NCBI RefSeq assembly: GCF_001939075.1
Contig: NZ_MPTA01000005.1
Coordinates: forward strand, 124,001 to 188,000
DNA: 64,000 nucleotides
From: Paenisporosarcina indica
GTDB lineage: Bacteria; Bacillota; Bacilli; Bacillales_A; Planococcaceae
Direction of reading: 5' to 3'
Below the pieces are notes generated by a model. It saw only the letters and a program-made list of their open reading frames with translations, was not told where the DNA came from and searched no databases. The translations under genes and the position numbers were made by a program. How positions within the stretch are numbered: position 1 is the first letter of the stretch; every line of letters starts with the position of its first letter. Positions 32,978-42,203 of this stretch are shown piece by piece.

Positions 32978-35734
32978 CTATAAGTATTTCTTAGTAAGAT
33001 CCTCAGCTTTCATAGGTTTACTAAAGTAAAAACCTTGCATGATATGGCAGCCTTTAGATACCAGGAAATTCAATTGTTCTATTGTCTCAACACCTTCAGC
33101 CACTAGGTTAAGATTCAAGTTTTGAGCTAAATTGATGATTGTATTCGTAATGGCAGCATTGTCATCATCTTTTCCGATGTCTTGAATAAACGATTTATCA
33201 ATCTTTAATGCATCTATAGGGAAATTCTTTAAGTAACCTAATGAAGAGTAACCAGTTCCAAAATCATCAATGGCGATTTTTACACCGAGCCCTTTCAGCT
33301 GCTTCATTTTTTTGATCGTGATATCTGTATTTTTGATGATCTGATTTTCAGTTAGTTCGATATGCAAACATTCAGGAGCTAAATTTAGCTCCTCTAAAAT
33401 CTTTTTGATCATTGCAAACAAATTATCTTCTTCAAACTGACGACTCGCTAGATTCACAGACATACTCATGTATGAATGTCCTTGTGTATGCCATTCCTTT
33501 AATTGCTTACAGGCATTTATAAGAACCCATCTTCCGATCGGCACAATCAATCCGGTGTCTTCAGCAATCGGGATAAAATCGGCAGGTGAGATCATGCCTT
33601 CAGTCGGATGGTTCCATCTCAGCAAAGCCTCTGCTCCAATAATCGAATTCGTTTTACTATCTATTTGAGGCTGATAATAGATGACTAGCTCATCGTTATC
33701 TAAAGCTTTATATAAAGCATTCTCCAACTTAATACTGTCCAGTGTTCTATTATTCATCTCACTTTTGAAGAAATGGAAATAGGTACCGGATTTTTCCTTG
33801 GATTTGTACATCGCAGCATCAGCATTTTTAATTAAATCTTCGGTGGTGTCGCCATCCTCGGGAAATAGACTTATCCCAATGCTCGTTTTAATATATACTT
33901 CGTTTTCTTTTAAATTAAATGGCTTAGAAAACGAATTTGTTACCTGTTCAATGACGTCCAAAATATCTTTTTCACTTTTAACATTGGATAGAATGATGGT
34001 GAATTCATCTCCACCTTGCCGCGATACAATGGCTTCTTTTGGAACACTAGCTCTTAAGCGTTTTGCAACATCCCGTAATAAAAGGTCCCCAAAGCTATGT
34101 CCTAAACTATCATTAATCAATTTAAAACGATCTAAATCCAAGTACAGAACGGCAATCTTTTGTTCTTTAGTTTTTGCATCTTTTAATTCTTGATTTAGTC
34201 TTTCGTTTAACAAAACACGATTTGGCAACTCTGTTAAACTGTCAAAGTAAGCAAGATATTTGATCTCTTCCTCCAGTTTTTTCCGTTCAGTTATATCATT
34301 AAAGGTAACTACCTCTCCCAGGATTGAGTCTCCATCTTTTATTAAAGAGATGACGTATTCCGCAGCTAGGCAGGACTTATCCTTCTTGATAAACTTTTGG
34401 TTTCCCTTAGAAGTACTCGATTGATCACTATTCGATCTATTTCTTTCAAAAATGATGGTATATGACTTCCCTATTAGTTCTCCTTTTTCATAGCCCAACA
34501 TGGATTCACTAGCTGGATTACAAAATGTGATTTTCCCATCTAGATCTAAACCAAAAATCCCTTCTCCTGCTGAGTTCAGAATTAATTCCTTTTCGCGGCT
34601 TGTATTCTCTAATTCCAAAACTACTCTTTCAAGCTCAATATTTTTTTCTCTAATTTCTGAAGTTCTCTTTTCTATAATGACCTCTTGTTTGTCCATATAT
34701 AATAAATTTGAAAGCGTAGAAGCGGTTGCATCTGCAATTGACTGCGCTAACTGGATATCTGACTCCTCAAAATAAAGGCTATCTTTCTCAAGTTCAACAA
34801 TCGCCAATGCTCCTAAAACCTCACCCATGGCAACTAGCGGTAGCATAAACATCCCTTTCATCCCGAAACTCCGACATAATTCATGATTCGGTCTTTCATC
34901 TTCAAAGACATTTGGAATGAGTAAAGGTTTCTTGGTCCGAACAACTTCTTTGAATACTGGATCATTCGTCTGGTCGATATGCGAATTTTTATGTGTGTTC
35001 ATCCAGTCTTCCTCTGTCCAATCACTATCTCTGCTTAAACTTGCTGGTTTAATTCTTTTCTCTGCCAAAGGGTCAAGTAGGTGCACTCCAATATTAGAAT
35101 TATCCAACACTTTCCCAACGTAAAAATAGCATTTATCCAATACCTCTTGCATCGAAGAACACATGGATAATTCTCGGGTAAGATCTAATAACAATTGCTT
35201 TTCAGCTATAAGATTCTCCTTATTCGTTAAATTTGTCGCATTTCGAATTGCAACACCGGCCATGTTCACATAAGCACCCACGGTCTGGATTTCATCCTCT
35301 GTTAAGTTCATCGGAATTCCATAATCAAACAAAAAAACAAGGCCGAATAACTCTTCCTCATAAGAAATAGGAAGAGCTAATAAAGACTTAATTTGAAAGC
35401 CCTCTACCGCTCGCGGATCCGGACGATTATCTTTTGAAGTATCTGGTATATAGATCGTTTTTTGTGTTTCTATCACTTCTTTTGCGAGTAAATCAAACTC
35501 CGTTTCAATGACATGCATGTCCAATGTCATTCCATTAATGACCTCTGGCTTCCCAACGTATCCTCTAAATCTCCCGTCTTTTTGGGGTAAATAGATGCCT
35601 ACAGAGTCACATTGAACGATTTCTTCAGATATCGCTGTTGTTACCTGCTGTAGAACTTCTCTCAATTCGAGTTGTGTATTTATTAATTTTGTAATATGTG
35701 CTAGACGAGAGTATCTTGTTTGTTGCTTTACCAT
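32978..35734 (-). CDS. GAF-GAF-PAS-GGDEF-EAL cyclic-di-GMP signalling protein
   Basis: 918-residue soluble sensor controlling cyclic-di-GMP. Domains in order: GAF (about 20-165), GAF (about 185-345), coiled coil (350-385), PAS (385-500), GGDEF (about 505-660) and EAL (about 675-915). The cyclase site is RQGGDEFTIIL (intact GGDEF). No RxxD inhibitory site lies at the usual place before it. The EAL domain keeps EALLRW, TENQI, IAIDDFGTGYSSL and KIDKSFI, so both activities could be present. No membrane segment, so the signal is cytoplasmic (GAF/PAS ligand). It ends 41 nt before the TPP enzyme gene on the same strand. Confidence 0.9.
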   Translation of the reverse strand: MVKQQTRYSRLAHITKLINTQLELREVLQQVTTAISEEIVQCDSVGIYLPQKDGRFRGYVGKPEVINGMTLDMHVIETEFDLLAKEVIETQKTIYIPDTSKDNRPDPRAVEGFQIKSLLALPISYEEELFGLVFLFDYGIPMNLTEDEIQTVGAYVNMAGVAIRNATNLTNKENLIAEKQLLLDLTRELSMCSSMQEVLDKCYFYVGKVLDNSNIGVHLLDPLAEKRIKPASLSRDSDWTEEDWMNTHKNSHIDQTNDPVFKEVVRTKKPLLIPNVFEDERPNHELCRSFGMKGMFMLPLVAMGEVLGALAIVELEKDSLYFEESDIQLAQSIADATASTLSNLLYMDKQEVIIEKRTSEIREKNIELERVVLELENTSREKELILNSAGEGIFGLDLDGKITFCNPASESMLGYEKGELIGKSYTIIFERNRSNSDQSSTSKGNQKFIKKDKSCLAAEYVISLIKDGDSILGEVVTFNDITERKKLEEEIKYLAYFDSLTELPNRVLLNERLNQELKDAKTKEQKIAVLYLDLDRFKLINDSLGHSFGDLLLRDVAKRLRASVPKEAIVSRQGGDEFTIILSNVKSEKDILDVIEQVTNSFSKPFNLKENEVYIKTSIGISLFPEDGDTTEDLIKNADAAMYKSKEKSGTYFHFFKSEMNNRTLDSIKLENALYKALDNDELVIYYQPQIDSKTNSIIGAEALLRWNHPTEGMISPADFIPIAEDTGLIVPIGRWVLINACKQLKEWHTQGHSYMSMSVNLASRQFEEDNLFAMIKKILEELNLAPECLHIELTENQIIKNTDITIKKMKQLKGLGVKIAIDDFGTGYSSLGYLKNFPIDALKIDKSFIQDIGKDDDNAAITNTIINLAQNLNLNLVAEGVETIEQLNFLVSKGCHIMQGFYFSKPMKAEDLTKKYL

Positions 35735-35813
35735 TCAGACATTCTCCATTTCCACTTGTTATTTTACCAATTTATGGTTTATAATTGTTTCCATAATTTT
35801 ATTTGTATATCCT

Positions 35814-35847
35814 AATTTTAACACTATCATAATTTTAACACTATCAT
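35814..35847 (+). repeat. 17-bp direct repeat, two copies
   Basis: AATTTTAACACTATCAT occurs twice head to tail upstream of the GGDEF-EAL gene. It may be slippage or a binding site. Confidence 0.85.
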
Positions 35848-36070
35848 AATAACACAATTCATTTCTCCCTACTTTTCACCTAATTCACCCATTACTCATA
35901 ATTCTTTTTGCGTTGTTTTTTTCATACGTATAATAAATTTCCACATGATTAGTTATTTTAGATTGATAATTAACCAATTTATTGGTAATAAATGTGATTT
36001 ATACTTTTTGAATCACCAAAGATATTGCACTATTTCACTTTCTCTTTTGTCCATTAACTATCAGAAAACA
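35848..36070. other. AT-rich intergenic region
   Basis: Upstream region of the GGDEF-EAL gene and downstream of the tautomerase terminator. No supported gene. Confidence 0.45.
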
Positions 36071-36100
36071 TAAAAAGGACTAATCTTATTGACTAGTCCT
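36071..36100 (-). terminator. Terminator after the tautomerase gene
   Basis: AGGACTA pairs with TAGTCCT, then five T residues on the minus strand. Confidence 0.7.
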
Positions 36101-36159
36101 AATCCTAATTATCGAATATTTAGCAAAATTGCTTCTGTGGTTCTCTAGTAAAGTGTTTC

Positions 36160-36345
36160 CTACAACTCGCTTTTTAGTTTATTTCCCACTGCATAATAAT
36201 TACTAGGTACTTCATTTACGTAAACACGAATTGTGGATAAAGGGGCGCCCAATGATTTGTGAACAGTATTTGCTACATCTCGAATACACTGTTCCACTGT
36301 TTCTGGCTCTCTCCCCTCAAGTAGGGTGATTTGGATAATCGGCAT
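36160..36345 (-). CDS. 4-oxalocrotonate tautomerase family protein
   Basis: Small tautomerase of about 61 residues using Pro1 as general base. The DNA reads ATG-ATG-CCG; starting at the second ATG (36345) leaves MPIIQITLLEGR, so removal of Met exposes the catalytic proline, and GGGAGG is then 7 nt upstream. A conserved Arg in LEGREPE fits the family. 4-OT enzymes act in catechol breakdown, but no meta-cleavage genes are nearby. Last gene of a set with DoxX and an esterase. Confidence 0.82.
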   Translation of the reverse strand: MPIIQITLLEGREPETVEQCIRDVANTVHKSLGAPLSTIRVYVNEVPSNYYAVGNKLKSEL

Positions 36346-36405
36346 CATCTTTCCTCCCTCTATACATGTTTAGGTATTAAACATTGGCACCACAGTACAT
36401 ACAGC

Positions 36406-36828
36406 TTAGTTATTTTCACCTTTATTTGTTCGCGCGTTTAAAATCATTTGATCAAGGGCAAACATTCTGCTGCCATTGATTGCAAGAAATACAGCAATGG
36501 CCAAGAATGCCAAATCCAACTCATATCCCGCCATTTGCCCATTACCAAGGAAGCCAAGTACAAACTTCACTTTTACGATAGCTCCGATTAGCAAGAGTGA
36601 GAATAATAGAGATACAATTCTAGTACCTAAACCAAGAACCAATGCGATTCCTCCAACCAATTCCAAAGTGGCCACAACATATGCCAAAGAACCAGTTAGT
36701 CCAATGCTTTCAAACCATCCAACAGTTTGACCGATTCCGTCCTGGTATTTGGCCAAACCGTGTATAAAGAAACTAATTCCCAATATTACTCTTAATATCA
36801 ACGTACCTGCCTCAAATTTTTTCAACAT
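36406..36828 (-). CDS. DoxX-family membrane protein (MhqP-like)
   Basis: 140 residues with four membrane helices and the DoxX opening FEAGTLILRVILGISFFIHG. In B. subtilis a DoxX protein (MhqP) belongs to the MhqR quinone-resistance regulon, and an MhqD-type esterase is next to it here, which supports a similar role. ATG preceded by GGAGGAAATG. Gaps of 57 and 95 nt to its neighbours are compatible with one transcript. Confidence 0.83.
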   Translation of the reverse strand: MLKKFEAGTLILRVILGISFFIHGLAKYQDGIGQTVGWFESIGLTGSLAYVVATLELVGGIALVLGLGTRIVSLLFSLLLIGAIVKVKFVLGFLGNGQMAGYELDLAFLAIAVFLAINGSRMFALDQMILNARTNKGENN

Positions 36829-36923
36829 TTCATTTCCTCCAAATCATTTCTCTTTATGAACTATTTTTTATATTTCTAGATGTTTTAATACTTCTTATCA
36901 ATCAATTTTCGAAACTGCTATCT

Positions 36924-37568
36924 TTATTTTTCTAATGAATCGAGTAACCATTTCGTGTAATCATGGAAGTTTTGCAACGACACAGTATGTCCTTCTTGAT
37001 AGGTTTTAAATGTCACGTTTGCACCCAACTCATGAAAATACTCATTATTTGCAACTCCCCATTCATACGGCAAAACCTGATCCATTTCCCCATGAGAAAT
37101 AAATAATGACATATGATTGACAGGTTTTACGTCGTATTCTTCCTTAACGAACATAGGAATATATCCACTTAGGGCTATAATTCCCTTAATTCTGCTCCCT
37201 AGTGTCAAACCAAGTGTCATTGAGAGAATTGCACCCTGACTGAAGCCAAGTAAATATAATTGACTTACGTCTAAAGGGTATTTTCCAGTAGCGTAATCGA
37301 TAAAGTCCGTGATTTTATTAACGGCATAATCAAAAACTGCTCGGTGCGGTTTCCCATAGCCTTCAATGGTAAAGAAAGTAAAACCGGGAGGCTGTTCCAA
37401 GTGGCCACGAATACTAAAGATGTAAAACTGCTCCTCCAATCCATTTACCATGGAAAGCATGTTTTGTTCATCACTACCCATACCATGCATGACGAAAAGT
37501 GCTGGATAGGTTTTTGTTGGATCGATTTGTTTTGGTCGACGAATTTCATAAATCATTGGTGAATTCAA
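36924..37568 (-). CDS. MhqD-like carboxylesterase (alpha/beta hydrolase)
   Basis: 214-residue esterase/phospholipase-type hydrolase. Triad: Ser in LLGFSQGAILSM, Asp in SHGEMDQVLP and His in QEGHTVSLQ; HGMGSDEQN is the oxyanion loop. Start is TTG 37568, with GAGGAAG 8 nt upstream; the nearby ATG is out of frame. MhqD-type hydrolases are induced by quinones in B. subtilis. A perfect 12-bp palindrome in the divergent promoter region may be an operator. Confidence 0.82.
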   Translation of the reverse strand: MNSPMIYEIRRPKQIDPTKTYPALFVMHGMGSDEQNMLSMVNGLEEQFYIFSIRGHLEQPPGFTFFTIEGYGKPHRAVFDYAVNKITDFIDYATGKYPLDVSQLYLLGFSQGAILSMTLGLTLGSRIKGIIALSGYIPMFVKEEYDVKPVNHMSLFISHGEMDQVLPYEWGVANNEYFHELGANVTFKTYQEGHTVSLQNFHDYTKWLLDSLEK

Positions 37569-37733
37569 TTTTCATCTTCCTCTCTACAAAATTTTGATTT
37601 ATTCCTAGACTACCCTCTTTATCCTACCTATAGCCTAATTAAATCCGATTTATTATACAAATAGAAATAAAAAATTCGTATAAGAATACTAATAAGCAAA
37701 AAAAATTAACTTATCCGACGAAAGTTTCTTTAT

Positions 37734-37745
37734 ACAAATATTTGT
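37734..37745. promoter_or_regulatory. Palindrome in esterase/XRE divergent region
   Basis: ACAAATATTTGT is a perfect 12-bp palindrome between the esterase and the XRE-cupin gene. Regulator unknown. Confidence 0.35.
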
Positions 37746-37775
37746 TATCTATACATTAACTACATTCGCGGTAGA

Positions 37776-37805
37776 TTGTCAATATTTTATTTGCTAAGAT
37801 AGAAT
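37776..37805 (+). promoter_or_regulatory. SigA promoter of the XRE-cupin gene
   Basis: TTGTCA (37776-37781), 18 bp, TAGAAT (37800-37805), followed about 36 nt later by the start codon. Confidence 0.6.
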
Positions 37806-37841
37806 TATGTTGTTTATTAGGAAACATTTGAGGTGAATAAA

Positions 37842-38381
37842 TTGGAAATAGGATCGAAAATTCGTTCGATACGAAACAGAAAAAAAATCACCATCGCTCA
37901 AATGTGTGAAGGCACTGGGCTTTCAAAGGGATTTATCAGCAACGTGGAAAACAACAACACCTCTCCATCTATTAATACTTTGCAAACGATTTCAATCTTT
38001 CTTGGGGTTCCGTTACCCTATTTGTTGTTAGAAAAGAAACAGCACATGCGAGTGGTAAAAAAGAACGAAAGAACCAACTCTACTTTTAACAATTTGAAAA
38101 TAGAACATTTGGCGTCCAAGGGTGGATTAAGAATGATGTTGGTTGAATTTCCTCCTGGTGCTTCAATGGGTGAAGTTAATGCCCATGAAGGAGAAGAAAG
38201 TCATCTCGTGCTGGAGGGCAAGATCCTCGCTGAACAAGGAGAAGACTCAATGATCATTGAAGAGGGCGATTCTTTCAGTTGGAACGCGAGTGTACCCCAT
38301 TTTGTTAAAAATATTGGTGATGACAAAGCTGTTGTGTTAGTTTCTATCCATTCAGACACTGAACTAACGGATGTTTTTTAA
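37842..38381 (+). CDS. XRE-family regulator with cupin domain
   Basis: 179-182 residues. N-terminal HTH_3 domain (residues about 5-60, with TIAQMCEGTGLSKGFISNVE), C-terminal cupin (about 105-175, HEGEESHLVLEGKILAEQGE and VPHFVKNIGD). This architecture senses a small ligand and controls uptake or catabolic genes. TTG 37842 has GAGGTGA at ideal distance; GTG 37833, three codons earlier, is the alternative. Divergent from the esterase gene. Target unknown. Confidence 0.85.
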   Translation: MEIGSKIRSIRNRKKITIAQMCEGTGLSKGFISNVENNNTSPSINTLQTISIFLGVPLPYLLLEKKQHMRVVKKNERTNSTFNNLKIEHLASKGGLRMMLVEFPPGASMGEVNAHEGEESHLVLEGKILAEQGEDSMIIEEGDSFSWNASVPHFVKNIGDDKAVVLVSIHSDTELTDVF

Positions 38382-38396
38382 TCCTTATTTACAAAG

Positions 38397-38425
38397 AAAA
38401 AGTGACCCTCATCGGTCACTTTTTC
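38397..38425 (+). terminator. Terminator after the XRE-cupin gene
   Basis: AAAAAGTGACC pairs perfectly with GGTCACTTTTT around a 6-base loop. Confidence 0.88.
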
Positions 38426-38522
38426 GTTTGGGGCTATGAATGGGCTATTTCACTGCGATTTGAGGTATTAGCTTATGTGTACCGGTTAGCGCTAATGTAC
38501 GAGAACAACGGAATCGTTTAAC

Positions 38523-39542
38523 TTAACTTGAAATAACAACAGTTGCTTCGATTGATGTAGCTACAATATCAAACTTCGGCGCAGGAACTTCTGCTTCCCC
38601 TGTTAATAGTAGTTTCACTGCTAAATATGGGAAATTAATACCTGACAGGCAAGAAATATGCAGACCACCTGACATACGCGGATTAATTTCTAACAGTTTA
38701 GGAACGCCATCTGTAAATTTCACTTGAATGTTATAAACATAAGGAATCTTATATATATCATTTACTGTATGTGCAATTTTGATTAACTCAGCATGATGTT
38801 CTAACTCTCTTACTCTACCCGCCACTTTTTTTCTTGGAACTGCAGCAAGTAATTGTCCATTATATGAAAGACAGTCAATGCTGTATTCGTATTGAGGAAG
38901 ATATTCCATTACCATTAACTCATTGAAACGAGGGACTTCGGACAAAGTTTTATGTACTTCTCTAAAAGATATTTTGTGTGAGATATGACCAAATAATTCG
39001 TCCAGCGTCCCATCACTTTCTCTTAATACTCTAAAACCTTCTCCTCCTCTGCCCTCTGCCGGTTTCATACATACTCTTTTGCCGTTTTGGCTGATTCTGT
39101 CATACGCTTTTTTAAACTGTTCTGCTGTTTCCACGACACTGTATTCTGGTAAAAGATCTTTTAACTCACTATCTATCAGGGAATCGTATAGTTTTCCTTT
39201 ATGAGAAATAGTTTGCATTAACTCGTTATTCTCACTTACGAGTACCTTCGTACCCACTTCTTGAAACCTTTCAATGGCACCAGAAATTTCCACTGCGTAG
39301 TGATAGGGAATAAAGACATTAATACGATGCTTCTTACAAAAATCAATGCAGAACTCTATGTATTCTTCACTTTCTAATACAGGCTCAGTTTGAGAATAGT
39401 CGCATACCTGGAAATAGACTGTATCTTTATTGGGGTGTGTCCCATAAATTTCAAATTCCAATCCATCCGCATTATTTTTAATACTTTCTATTAGATGGTA
39501 GGCTGTGGAAAACCATCTATTAAACCAAATTCTTGTTTTCAA
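38523..39542 (-). CDS. ATP-grasp enzyme, carboxylate-amine/thiol ligase-like
   Basis: About 339 residues. An N-terminal pre-ATP-grasp Rossmann-like part is followed by the ATP-grasp fold: KPAEGRGGEGFRVL is the glycine-rich loop (about residue 170), ELMVMEYLPQYEYSIDCLS the hinge side, and LLEINPRMSGGLHISC carries the Mg-binding Glu/Asn. Start TTG 39542 follows AAAAGGAG by 9 nt; the longer frame adds an unlikely AT-rich leader. Substrate unknown. It stands alone, so no pathway can be given. Confidence 0.8.
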   Translation of the reverse strand: MKTRIWFNRWFSTAYHLIESIKNNADGLEFEIYGTHPNKDTVYFQVCDYSQTEPVLESEEYIEFCIDFCKKHRINVFIPYHYAVEISGAIERFQEVGTKVLVSENNELMQTISHKGKLYDSLIDSELKDLLPEYSVVETAEQFKKAYDRISQNGKRVCMKPAEGRGGEGFRVLRESDGTLDELFGHISHKISFREVHKTLSEVPRFNELMVMEYLPQYEYSIDCLSYNGQLLAAVPRKKVAGRVRELEHHAELIKIAHTVNDIYKIPYVYNIQVKFTDGVPKLLEINPRMSGGLHISCLSGINFPYLAVKLLLTGEAEVPAPKFDIVATSIEATVVISS

Positions 39543-39700
39543 GAAGAAAAACTCCTTTTTATTTGAAGTATGATTGAAAAAATAAATTATTCCATACTTA
39601 ATATACCACATGTAAAAAGGGCAATATCAAATCTTTTTAATACGTGTTAACTCCAGTCGTTTCCCTATATTTGTCGGTTAAAATAACCATGCAAAGAGGT

Positions 39701-39747
39701 AGCAAAAAAGGAATGAATCGTTCGAGACGAAACATTCCTTTTTGCTA
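39701..39747 (-). terminator. Terminator after the lipoprotein gene
   Basis: AGCAAAAAAGGAATG pairs with CATTCCTTTTTGCT around CGTTCG/CGAA; T-rich on the minus strand. Confidence 0.8.
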
Positions 39748-39773
39748 TTTCAACTGATTTTTGGAACAACAAC

Positions 39774-40490
39774 TTAAGGCGTCCATTGGTCGTGGATGAT
39801 GCCCACCAATATATGATCATGTTCTATTTTCTCAAATACAAGTCGCAGACTGCGCCAATCCATCCCTTCAAATGATGGATCGATACCGTCGATATAATAT
39901 TCAACAAAATCGTAAGTAGCCTTCGGATAAACTTTGTTCAAATTATTTGTCGTGGTACTCTCCCCCTGAACCTCGTTCAGCGAGATTTTTGCGTCTTTAA
40001 AGAAATCTGCATCGTAAACGAATTTTTTATGGTAATCCGCATAGGTCAACTCGATTAAATCGCCCGAACCGGGAAAGGTACGCCACTCATATACAGTTGA
40101 ATTTTCCATTAATACCTCCAGCTCTTCCCTTAAGAACACAAGATCTTTCTCTTGATCGACATAAGCGTAGGGCGAAAACCGAATTCCCTTATCCGGATGT
40201 GCCCATGCTGCAAGATTGCTCATATCGCCATTCTTGAGAATCCTCATAACTGTTGTAGCCGCTTCCAGTGAAGTCGGTGGCATCCCTTCTGTCGGTTCCC
40301 CTTGGTCTATCGGTTGTTCTTCATGCACTTGTTCCTCTTCTTTTTGTTCCTCTTCTTGCACTTGTTCCAATGGCTCTTCATGAATCTCGTCCTTATGGTC
40401 CGTTGCTTCACTCGTTTTTTCATTGCATGCTGTTAGCGTTAATAGTGCAGCCCCTAAGATCATTACGACCATCTTTCTTAAACTAATCAT
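39774..40490 (-). CDS. Membrane lipoprotein with charged linker
   Basis: 238 residues. Lipoprotein signal with lipobox LTLTAC (Cys22). A very acidic linker (Glu/Gln-rich, residues about 28-68) is followed by a globular domain (about 72-238, including WAHPDKGIRFSPYAYVD and YIDGIDPSFEGMDWRSLR). Such extracytoplasmic domains occur in many Bacillales lipoproteins of unknown role. Single gene with a terminator. Confidence 0.75.
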   Translation of the reverse strand: MISLRKMVVMILGAALLTLTACNEKTSEATDHKDEIHEEPLEQVQEEEQKEEEQVHEEQPIDQGEPTEGMPPTSLEAATTVMRILKNGDMSNLAAWAHPDKGIRFSPYAYVDQEKDLVFLREELEVLMENSTVYEWRTFPGSGDLIELTYADYHKKFVYDADFFKDAKISLNEVQGESTTTNNLNKVYPKATYDFVEYYIDGIDPSFEGMDWRSLRLVFEKIEHDHILVGIIHDQWTP

Positions 40491-40682
40491 AAACTCACTC
40501 CTGTCTTGCGTATCTACCCTTTTAGACGGAATGGATTTTTATTAAGTTTCAATTTTCTGTCTTTTTCTTCGAGTATTCTGTCATCTTTTTTTTGAGGTTG
40601 TTAATCCATTTGGAATAGTTCCGAAAAATTTGTCATAACATGGTGATGTCTCACTGGTTTAGGATTTCAATGAAAATGGAAG

Positions 40683-40880
40683 GTGGGAATACCGATAAAC
40701 CCTACAAAGGAACGAAAAACTGCCGGTGCCATTAAGACAGGAATAGGTTTTGGAACTTGCCTTTCTATGATTATCTCGTACACCGCATATCAATCAATCG
40801 GATGGGCCATCATACATGGCTGTTTTAGTTGGCTTTATGTACTTTATTATTTTATTAAATATGCACCCGAGTTATTTTAA
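40683..40880 (+). CDS. Small membrane protein
   Basis: Up to 65 residues. The part from KTGIGFGTCLSMIISYTAYQ onward forms two hydrophobic helices joined by SIGWAIIHGCFSW, a pattern seen in small conserved Bacillales membrane proteins. The start is uncertain: GTG 40683 has GGAAG directly against it, and an overlapping ATG (40676) opens a different, 19-codon frame. The N-terminus may be damaged. A terminator follows. Confidence 0.5.
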   Translation: MGIPINPTKERKTAGAIKTGIGFGTCLSMIISYTAYQSIGWAIIHGCFSWLYVLYYFIKYAPELF

Positions 40881-40885
40881 ATATA

Positions 40886-40922
40886 AGAAAGACAGACTTC
40901 TGAAAATGAAGTCTGTCTTTTA
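40886..40922. terminator. Bidirectional terminator
   Basis: AAAGACAGACTTC pairs perfectly with GAAGTCTGTCTTT between two convergent genes. Confidence 0.88.
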
Positions 40923-40925
40923 ATT

Positions 40926-41795
40926 CTACTCTTCACTCATTATAATAACAGATGAAGTTGGTCCATTCTCTTCTTCGGAAGAATAACTGATATTATAGTT
41001 TTCATGATAATAGATGTTTACATAATCTTGACCTTCAATATCATCGAAATAAGAGTCCACGGGATCTGAAAGGATTGCACTTATCTCCTCCGGTGTCATC
41101 CCTATATAAGTACCCAAAATATCGATATCTGGGTTGCTAATCATAAATCCATAAACTATTTCTGTTTCTTCATCAAAAAAATACCCATCTTCATCATTAA
41201 AGACGACTAATCTGCCTCCCATATAGTAATCATCATATGAGGGGTCCCCATAATAGCTAGTTAATTCATCCAGTGTAGCTCCGATTTGGAAAGGAGTGCC
41301 TATCTCTGAAGCAACAGCTACCTCATAATTCGATGATTCAGGATTTTCAAGATCCTCCCCTTCAAATATAGAGATTAGTAGTCCGTTGGAATAGAATTCA
41401 TTTTGTGGCAGGTCATTAAATGCGGTATAAACAATTTCAAATCTGTCGTCTTCATGAAGCTGAAACTGAATTGTTGCTTCTGCATCCACATCTTCATACA
41501 TGAAACCTCCCGTAAACTCGACGATATCCTCATCCTCTTCCGATAAAAAATATTCCCACGTTGGCGACGAAAAGAACGCATTGAAAGCTTCATCTATTGT
41601 AATGTCGGGATAATCATCTAGTGACCCGTCTTTTACAGTTAGAACATGGGGTTCGTCTTTTGTCAGTTCGCTTTGTACGACATCTTCCAAATCATTCACT
41701 GTATTTTTTGTCGTCTCTTCTAATTCACCGCAACCTGCAAGTAAAAGAAATGACCCAATAAACGTTGGTCCTAACATATTTTTAAGCGTCAACAT
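40926..41795 (-). CDS. Membrane lipoprotein with DUF4309/BamE-like repeats
   Basis: 289 residues, strongly acidic. Lipobox LLLAGC (Cys22). The C-terminal half holds two similar units: TPFQIGATLDELTSYYGDPS and DILGTYIGMTPEEISAILSD, each of the 'IGMTxxEVxxxLGxP' kind found in DUF4309 and SmpA/BamE-like domains. Extracytoplasmic; function unknown. Single gene. Confidence 0.68.
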   Translation of the reverse strand: MLTLKNMLGPTFIGSFLLLAGCGELEETTKNTVNDLEDVVQSELTKDEPHVLTVKDGSLDDYPDITIDEAFNAFFSSPTWEYFLSEEDEDIVEFTGGFMYEDVDAEATIQFQLHEDDRFEIVYTAFNDLPQNEFYSNGLLISIFEGEDLENPESSNYEVAVASEIGTPFQIGATLDELTSYYGDPSYDDYYMGGRLVVFNDEDGYFFDEETEIVYGFMISNPDIDILGTYIGMTPEEISAILSDPVDSYFDDIEGQDYVNIYYHENYNISYSSEEENGPTSSVIIMSEE

Positions 41796-42038
41796 ATTTT
41801 TCTCTCCTTTAATAATTGGAACTCCATTTACTTATACTATGAATTTTTTATTTAACCAATAGTCCTACTCAATTGGTTTACCCTACCTAATTCAACATCT
41901 TTTGTATTAGGCACAAGTTACTAACAATATATTACCATATTATTCTCATATCTATAATCTCTTAATTTATTTATCAATAGAAATCATAATCGCAACAAAA
42001 TCTACTACATAATTTGAATGTGGTCTTTGCGACTTGGG
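41796..42038. other. AT-rich intergenic region
   Basis: Divergent promoter region. No gene seen. Confidence 0.45.
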
Positions 42039-42073
42039 AAGTTAGATAACCACAGTTGACTATCATCTAACTT
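42039..42073. other. Hairpin upstream of the SUKH-like gene
   Basis: AAGTTAGAT and ATCTAACTT pair over 9 bp with a 17-base loop, about 130 nt upstream of the next start. Could be regulatory or a leftover terminator. Confidence 0.4.
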
Positions 42074-42203
42074 CTTATTACTGTTTATTTAATAGTCAAA
42101 ATAATAATTGAAAGCGCACTTTGTGAGATACCGTAACTTTTGGTTATGCCTACTACTATTTTCACCGCTAATTGTAACTGGTTTCCAAAAGGAGAATAAC
42201 GAA

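Noticed and set aside
42108-42203. N-terminal signal-like extension of the SUKH-like protein
   Set aside because: The strong AAAAGGAG site lies inside it, 9 nt before ATG 42204, so the extension is probably untranslated.
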